Of a stretch of DNA of 64,000 nt, positions 60,301 to 64,000 are shown piece after piece (within the stretch, counting starts at the first letter, position 1; every line of letters starts with the position of its first letter). A model generated the notes under the pieces. The model ran no database searches. It was given only the letters and a program-made list of their open reading frames with translations, and was not told the origin of the DNA. Location of the stretch: the NCBI RefSeq assembly GCF_027497995.1, contig NZ_JAODBT010000001.1, positions 124,001 to 188,000 of the forward strand. The letters are read 5' to 3'. The DNA comes from Stenotrophomonas sp. Iso1. Lineage in GTDB: Bacteria > Pseudomonadota > Gammaproteobacteria > Xanthomonadales > Xanthomonadaceae. The translations under genes were made by a program, and so were the position numbers.

Positions 60301-63300
60301 ATACGGTGACCGAGCAGAGCCAGCAGCCGAGCTTTGGCGGCGCTGTCACCAGCAACGGCAAGACCACTGCAGGTTCGGTAGGTGGCACGGCCACGGATGT
60401 GGCGACCGTCCCCAGTGCCATCAGTGGCATTGTCCTGGCCGCGGGTGGCAAGTCGGAGAGCAACAACTTCGGCGAAATCCTGGTCGCAGGCATCAGCGGT
60501 ACGGTTTATGTGGACCGCAACGACAACGGCAGCTTCGATGCCGGTGACGCAGGGTCGGTGAACTCGGCGGCCAATGGCGGCATCGAGAATGTCGTGGTGG
60601 TGCTTTACGCCGCCGACGGCACCACCGAGCTGGCGCGTACCCAGACCGATGCGCAGGGTAACTACGCCTTTGCCGATCTGCTGTCCGACGTCGGCTACGT
60701 GGTCAAGGAACTGCAGCCGGCGGGCTATGCCGAAGGCAAGGAACACACCACCAACGAAATCAGCATCAGCACGTTGCCGGTGAATGGTTCGGCCGGTAAC
60801 AACTTCGGCGAGACGCTTGCGTCGCTTGATGGCGTGGTTTTCGAAGATTTCTCCGGCAGCCCGGCCACCAACAACAATGGTGTGTTCGACAGCGCGGTGG
60901 AGAAGGCAATTGCTGGCGTCACCCTGACGTTGACCGGCACCGATGCCAACAACGCGACGGTCAGCCGCACCACCACCACCGATGCCAATGGCGCCTACAG
61001 CTTTGGCGATCTGCTAAAGGGCACCTATACGGTGACCGAAACGCAGCCGGCCAGTTACATCGATGGCAAGCACACCGCCGGCAATGCAACCACGCCTGGC
61101 AGCAATGCCGTGACCAACGTCATCAGCGCGATCGGCCTGGATGCAGGGCAGAAGGCAACCGGCTACCTGTTTGGTGAGCTGGCCAATGCGCCAATCATCG
61201 GCACCGTGTACCTGGACCGTAATGACAACGGCAGCCAGGACGGCACCGACCCAGGCATTCCGGGTGTGAGTATCGTCATTACCAGCAACGGCCCGGATGG
61301 ATTGCCGGGCACCGCGGATGACGTCAATGAGAAGCTCACTACCGATGCGAACGGCAACTACAGCTATCCGGATGCGATCGCAGGTGTGGACTACACCATT
61401 ACCCAGACGCAGCCGACCGGTCTGGCCGACGGCAAGGAAAACACCAGCAACGTCATCACCATCAACAACCTGCCTGTCACCGGCTCGACCGGTAACAACT
61501 TCGGCGAAATTGCCGCGGTGTTGTCGGGCGTGGTGTATCTGGACCGCAATAACAACGGCGTGCAGGATAGCGGCGAGCCGGGCCTGCCCAACGTTGAAGT
61601 AGAACTGCCGGCAGGTACCCAGAACGCAGTGGGTCAGGTTGTGGCAAAGGCTGTGACCGATGCGGACGGCAAGTACCAGTTTGTTGATCTGGTGGCAGGC
61701 ACCTACAAGGTGACCCAGCAGGCCACGCAGCCGTCGTGGAATGGCACGAGCACCACCAACGGCATCACCACCGCCGGTACGACCGGTGGCGCCGCCACCG
61801 CCGTGAACGTGGTTCCCAGTGCGATCAGCGGCATTACGCTGGCAGCCGGTGGCAAGTCCGAGAGCAATAACTTCGGCGAAGTGCTGCAGGTGTCTGTTGC
61901 CGGTACGGTGTTCCTGGACGTCAACAATGACGGCGCCATCGCCGGTGCCGACGAAATCGGCCTGGACGGCGTGGTCATCGAGTTGAACGGTGTCGATGAC
62001 ACCGGCGCGACGGTGAGCCTGACCACTACCACCGACAAGGATGGCAAATTCAGCTTTGAAGGCCTGCGTCCGGGCAAGTACAGCCTGACCGAGCCGACCC
62101 AGCCGACCGGTACTGCCAACGGCATCACCACTGCCGGCACGGTGGGCGGTACCGCTTCGGGCACCGCTACGCCGGTGACCACGGTGCCGAGCAAGATCAC
62201 CGACATCGATCTGAGCACGCCGGGCACCGCTTCGGTGGACAACCTGTTCGGCGAGATTCCGCGCAGCAGCGGCATCAGCGGCAAGGTGTGGGTGGATACC
62301 GACAACGATGGCGTCGTCGACCCGGATGAAAAGGGCATCGCCGGTGTGACCGTGGAGCTGGAAGGCACGGCCATCGATGGCACCCCCATCAAGGCCACGG
62401 TGACCACCGACGCGGACGGCAACTACAGCTTCACCGACCTGCCGCCGGGCACCTACACGGTGACCGAGCCGACTCAGCCGCCAGGTACCCTGGACGGCAA
62501 GACCGTACCGGGCACCACCGGTGGCACGGCGACCACGCCGGGTACCACGCCGTCGAAGATCTCCACCATCACGGTGGGCGTGAACGAAACCTCGTCGGAC
62601 AACAACTTCGGCGAGATTCCGGTGGGCAGCATTGCCGGCTTTGTCTACAACGACAGCAACGATGACGGCATCAAGCAGAGCGACGAAGGTGGCTATGCGT
62701 TGGTCGACATTGTGCTGACCGGCACGGACGACCTGGGCAACCCGGTCAGCATGTCGGGCAAGACCGACGTGCAGGGCCATTACCTGTTCGAAAACCTGCG
62801 TCCGGGCACCTATGTGGTGACCGAGCCGATGCAGCCGGCCGAGACGCTCAATGGCCTGACCACGGCCGGTAGCATCGACGGTGTGCGTTCCAATGCCAAG
62901 GTTACGGGCAAGGAAACCACGCCTTCGGAAATCAACGGCATCGTGCTGAAGCCGGGCAACAATTCGCTGGACAACAACTTCGGCGAGATTGGAGATTCGC
63001 CGGACATGCTGGTGAGCAAGTCGTCCACCACGGTGAAGTTCACCGTCAACAACGTGGCCACGTACACCATCCGCGTGCGTAACGGCGGGCAGAAGCCTTC
63101 GTCCGGTGAATACATCGTCAAGGACCGCCTGCCGGTTGGCCTGAACCTGGCGGAAGTACCGTCGGGCAATGGCTGGATCTGCACCGGCGCGGTGGGCGAT
63201 GCCCGCTTTGAATGCCGTAGCTCGGAAGTACTCAACGCCAGCACCACTTCGACCTCGGACATCACCGTCAAGGTCAACGTCACCGCCGAAGCTGCACAGG

Positions 63301-64000
63301 CCGGTACCGTGAATAACGCGGTGCTGGTTGAAGGCGGCGGCGAGAACGAGTTCCGTACCCCGACCACCACCGAGCGCAACACGTTCGAGGGTGATGTCAC
63401 CCAGTTGCCGGTCTGCGATACCGCTATCACCCAGAACGTCTGCCGCGTGCCGAACCAGGTGCAGCTGTCCGCGTCGGTCGGTGGCACGGTGTGGTTCGAC
63501 ATTGGTAGCGATGACAGCCGCCTGGATGGTGGTGACGAGCGCCTGCAGTCATGGATCGTGGAGTTGCTGGACGCTGCCACGGGCATCGTGAGCAAGACCA
63601 CCACCACGGCGATGGATGGCACTTATCGCTTCGGCGACGTGGTGCCCGGCATCAAGTGGAATATCCAGTTCCGTGACCCTGCCTCGGGTGTGTTGTGGGC
63701 ATGGCCGGTCAACCAGGAAACCGCTGGCGGCATGGGCGTTGCCTGTGACAGCCCGCGTGCGATCACCGACTCCAGCGTCAGCGCCTGCCGTGTCACCGAG
63801 AACGGCACCAGCCAGCTGCAGGTCGTGCTTGAATCTGGCCAGCATCTGCCGCAGCAGAGCTTGCCGGTGGATCCGTCGGGTGTGGTGTATGACGCCGTCA
63901 CCCGCGATCCGGTGCCCGGTTCCATCGTCACCATTACCCCGGTGGGCGTGTGCAACGGCTATGACCCGATGACCGCCATCCTCAACGCAGCAGCCGGTGG
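54303..64000 (+). CDS. Giant secreted DUF11 / SdrD-B-like repeat protein (adhesin-like), 3' truncated by window
   Basis: One frame is open from the GTG at 54303 to the window edge: 3,232 codons and no stop. The N-terminus is a 50-residue extended signal peptide (basic leader, then AASILLLGWIAPATAMAA). Residues ~51-1310 hold about eight DUF11-like modules (e.g. TYTMAVTNAGPTVATKFVV), most with a Cys pair of the type GWxC...C. Residues ~1313-2896 hold thirteen consecutive SdrD-B-like modules, each opening like SGVVYLDRNDNGVQDSGEPG with calcium-loop Asp/Asn spacing and closing with NNFGE. A further DUF11-like unit (~2901-3045) and SdrD-B-like unit (~3059 on) follow. A surface or matrix adhesin is inferred. 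The C-terminal anchor or export domain is not in the window. Confidence 0.88.
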   Translation, partial: MKKQLKQDMDILDSVNVVGRKKREGFGSRFVRAASILLLGWIAPATAMAAVDLQITDFSDTGYDPIPAGSTISYAVTVDNGGNDPSGPVAVLFDLPSGFILSADAPPYCTAVSTLTGSRVTCLLPAPLQPNGGSEYSFALPVTTLTAVDDSHSARASVGNANALPDANTPLQSLPGNDPFFGGEANTSNNTLEQTTTLTEATNLSLEKTASVNQVTGGGEITYTMAVTNAGPTVATKFVVEDVLPSTLSYVAGSAAGAGWSFSGPNGTYTGQLAVGATATYTFRAKVNAESGTVVNPAEVKTGAGEPIDPVTDDNKSTVATTVSPGADLSLEKRPDPAIVAAGELVTFTLFIRNNGPSTATNVTVVDPMPAGFLIESVDAFPAGWSCAPNPANTQLNCSVSSLASGGPVEIKVTARVPVNGVNSSGTVSNTATVGSDVDDPVSSNNSGTTSIDVLPDGADLAMAKNKSPALVPVWVSGQSKTDSMMTSEMTVTNKGPRAVEGDVQIVDTLAVGEQLVDAVGDPITAGVPFDPDGSGAWRCVATPYLTGTQQKVTCDQLTGYSIPNGGSSPKLTLHTLAREAGALQNEACTGGSGGSKEPTTAGGINLDPTTTNDCAGGNSRATQQYAELSIEKLTNGPGDADNELAVGDSTVNFTLKVTNSTTSGATGGIIVADPIPGYIAGVTSVTSTPVTGWTCGMESNNFTCRSNAGTKLQPGASVEFNVAVTRGLVDSNGVAGNPRCGNVANRHCNVAEVRIDKTHPDALGELSNSGQFAADWFSVAPVTNVSTRKAITAGNPGRVGTESAYQITYINDKTSPAPGVIFRDTFTLKANDAGFVLVSASRTGGGVTACTVEKPLQLGVQEVLSAVSGQYSYSNTSGSEAKLVISCTPIDMGRQATQTMSVRIRPNIDAGNTTGRTLFNEADFTFTGPSSGPDFNYNSNTADDKSTAILSFDQGTVDLITNKEDRGFTGAVDPLGFDSSAGGSANNRVFYRVSVTNNGPSLATNVHIDDTITPPARATGTQVGLAFIGSMTGPVTGPTGPLVAPGSGGLCYGTGSNGTSTATGEPISIRCKMPATGAGIVEDGVIASRSTSHLFLVYEYLTAPPGAGETLSNSATASSNENDTNPNNNTGSQTTSIRSRVDLTIVKTAHELLPQGIPSTTLPADAGPLGLRQKFWYVMEVENKGPGHALNALIDGEVIPGALVKDTLPAGLEVIGGAAAITWQKTGTAIADEPGAVTTDGGSCALDAGNAISCNLGDMSVGGRARILVPVRWTSYPPGDTAINTGVVTTSQVESNPNNNTDDVTVTLLRSSLAGTVFHDQDRTGGNGGIQNGADAGISGFKLTLTGRDLYGDDITTYLTEQQRTVTTDSNGRFKFSDLAPADAAGYTLVQTQDAKYVNGDIDPPTTGTGAPSHGGTYAQVDPANVKTSNTRYSGIALAMGVDAVDYNFPEIRRPTLSGHVYVDLDENDVFTTGANGDPAIDKATVILQSSTGAPIASVETDASGRYQFTDLDPLIEYVLVQPLPTPNYVNRPSAVKAGTIGTVACAAGFCAVENRSGDIDAITKIDMSAGLDGVDFDFGEQALSDISGYVYVDRDADGKFDPTKDNDVNNTGTSRPNGGLEGIEIVLTPYDRLGVAQAQVTVFTNSDGYYEFLDRQAGLRYTLHQKQQPVGYADAAENPITAPINIPSLKVNGATDNNFGEKLASLAGFVYEDFSANAATNNNGAKDAGENLIAGVTLALSGTDVNNNSVTRTTTSDAATGAYSFGDLLQGTYIITETQPAGYEDGKHTAGNAATPGNTSVANIISGIGLNAGQDALGYLFGELKKSQIEGTVYLDLDDNGNQNGAEPGIAGVTITLEVETTTGTWEPVVTAQPIITDADGHYSYADGVIGKSYRITQTQPTGLADGKENTSNVITITNLPVAGSKDNDFGEIAAVLSGVVYLDRNDNGVQDSGEPGLPNVEVELPAGTVDALGNTVAKAVTNASGEYEFVHLLAGTYTVTEQSQQPSFGGAVTSNGKTTAGSVGGTATDVATVPSAISGIVLAAGGKSESNNFGEILVAGISGTVYVDRNDNGSFDAGDAGSVNSAANGGIENVVVVLYAADGTTELARTQTDAQGNYAFADLLSDVGYVVKELQPAGYAEGKEHTTNEISISTLPVNGSAGNNFGETLASLDGVVFEDFSGSPATNNNGVFDSAVEKAIAGVTLTLTGTDANNATVSRTTTTDANGAYSFGDLLKGTYTVTETQPASYIDGKHTAGNATTPGSNAVTNVISAIGLDAGQKATGYLFGELANAPIIGTVYLDRNDNGSQDGTDPGIPGVSIVITSNGPDGLPGTADDVNEKLTTDANGNYSYPDAIAGVDYTITQTQPTGLADGKENTSNVITINNLPVTGSTGNNFGEIAAVLSGVVYLDRNNNGVQDSGEPGLPNVEVELPAGTQNAVGQVVAKAVTDADGKYQFVDLVAGTYKVTQQATQPSWNGTSTTNGITTAGTTGGAATAVNVVPSAISGITLAAGGKSESNNFGEVLQVSVAGTVFLDVNNDGAIAGADEIGLDGVVIELNGVDDTGATVSLTTTTDKDGKFSFEGLRPGKYSLTEPTQPTGTANGITTAGTVGGTASGTATPVTTVPSKITDIDLSTPGTASVDNLFGEIPRSSGISGKVWVDTDNDGVVDPDEKGIAGVTVELEGTAIDGTPIKATVTTDADGNYSFTDLPPGTYTVTEPTQPPGTLDGKTVPGTTGGTATTPGTTPSKISTITVGVNETSSDNNFGEIPVGSIAGFVYNDSNDDGIKQSDEGGYALVDIVLTGTDDLGNPVSMSGKTDVQGHYLFENLRPGTYVVTEPMQPAETLNGLTTAGSIDGVRSNAKVTGKETTPSEINGIVLKPGNNSLDNNFGEIGDSPDMLVSKSSTTVKFTVNNVATYTIRVRNGGQKPSSGEYIVKDRLPVGLNLAEVPSGNGWICTGAVGDARFECRSSEVLNASTTSTSDITVKVNVTAEAAQAGTVNNAVLVEGGGENEFRTPTTTERNTFEGDVTQLPVCDTAITQNVCRVPNQVQLSASVGGTVWFDIGSDDSRLDGGDERLQSWIVELLDAATGIVSKTTTTAMDGTYRFGDVVPGIKWNIQFRDPASGVLWAWPVNQETAGGMGVACDSPRAITDSSVSACRVTENGTSQLQVVLESGQHLPQQSLPVDPSGVVYDAVTRDPVPGSIVTITPVGVCNGYDPMTAILNAAAG
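59415..60482 (+). repeat. Higher-order repeat copy A in the giant gene
   Basis: A ~1.07-kb block of three SdrD-B-like modules (opening EDFSANAATNNNG, then YLDLDDNGNQNG, then YLDRNDNGVQDSGEPG) that is repeated about 1,401 bases further on in the same order. Shared stretches include LADGKENTSNVITI and PNVEVELPAGT. Confidence 0.85.
60816..61886 (+). repeat. Higher-order repeat copy B in the giant gene
   Basis: Second copy of the three-module block (opening EDFSGSPATNNNG, then YLDRNDNGSQDG, then YLDRNNNGVQDSGEPG). It is offset by 1,401-1,404 bases from copy A. The copies have diverged at many silent and coding positions but keep module order and separators. Confidence 0.85.

Noticed and set aside
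55608-62780. Long minus-strand open frames inside the giant gene (for example 57606-60746 with 1,046 codons, 55608-57584, 61014-62780)
   Set aside because: They are antisense to the continuous plus-strand repeat gene. Their sequence repeats only because the sense gene repeats, and they resemble no family. The high GC content and codon bias of the sense strand keep stops rare.

Overview
The window is GC-rich chromosomal DNA of the Xanthomonadaceae type, most like Stenotrophomonas or a close relative. This rests on gene content (PlsB, GlyQ/GlyS, TatABC, TamA/TamB, an S46 dipeptidyl peptidase, a BlaI/M56 pair), on weak -10-like promoters, and on dispersed intergenic repeats of the form CCCCTCTCCCGC-n-GCGGGAGAGGGG. 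No tRNA, rRNA, insertion sequence, prophage or CRISPR array was recognised. Most of it is ordinary core genome in short, tightly packed operons with many 4-base ATGA/GTGA overlaps.

Layout. 1-4267: end of a saccharopine-dehydrogenase-like gene, then a BlaI-type repressor with its M56 membrane peptidase behind a double operator. 3188-6747 (minus): an exonuclease/helicase pair matching the mitomycin repair factors MrfB/MrfA. 6909-15747: a small exported protein, thymidylate kinase, DUF3667, a small membrane protein, an IgaA-family membrane protein, YceH, an e(P4)-type lipoprotein phosphatase and PyrF. 16172-24113: a lipoprotein, PlsB, DinD, YdcH, TtcA, RdgC and a YgjP-like metalloprotein. 24285-28913 (minus): a chemoreceptor with a thioredoxin-like partner, an alpha/beta hydrolase and ferrochelatase. 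29221-31670: a SYLF protein and TatABC. 31773-37778: a four-gene overlapping signalling operon (hybrid kinase with three receivers, CheR, CheB, REC-GGDEF). 37818-41497 (minus): a membrane protein, a glutamine amidotransferase and a GspE/PilB-type ATPase. 41575-52788: GlyQ/GlyS, TamA/TamB and an S46 peptidase. 53210-64000: a divergent OmpR-family regulator followed by a giant secreted repeat protein.

The most striking object is that last gene. It is open from a GTG at 54303 to the window edge with no stop (at least 3,232 codons). It encodes a signal peptide, about eight DUF11-like modules, thirteen consecutive SdrD-B-like modules with calcium-loop motifs, and further modules at the edge. It has a long, AT-rich, hairpin-rich leader and an atypical regulator gene just upstream. 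Other points of interest are the kinase-CheR-CheB-GGDEF cassette, the IgaA homologue with its periplasmic cysteines conserved, a BlaR1-like peptidase with a heptad-repeat tail in place of a penicillin sensor, a compositionally odd insertion in glyS, and several genes whose -10-like box lies only 6-7 bases before the start codon.
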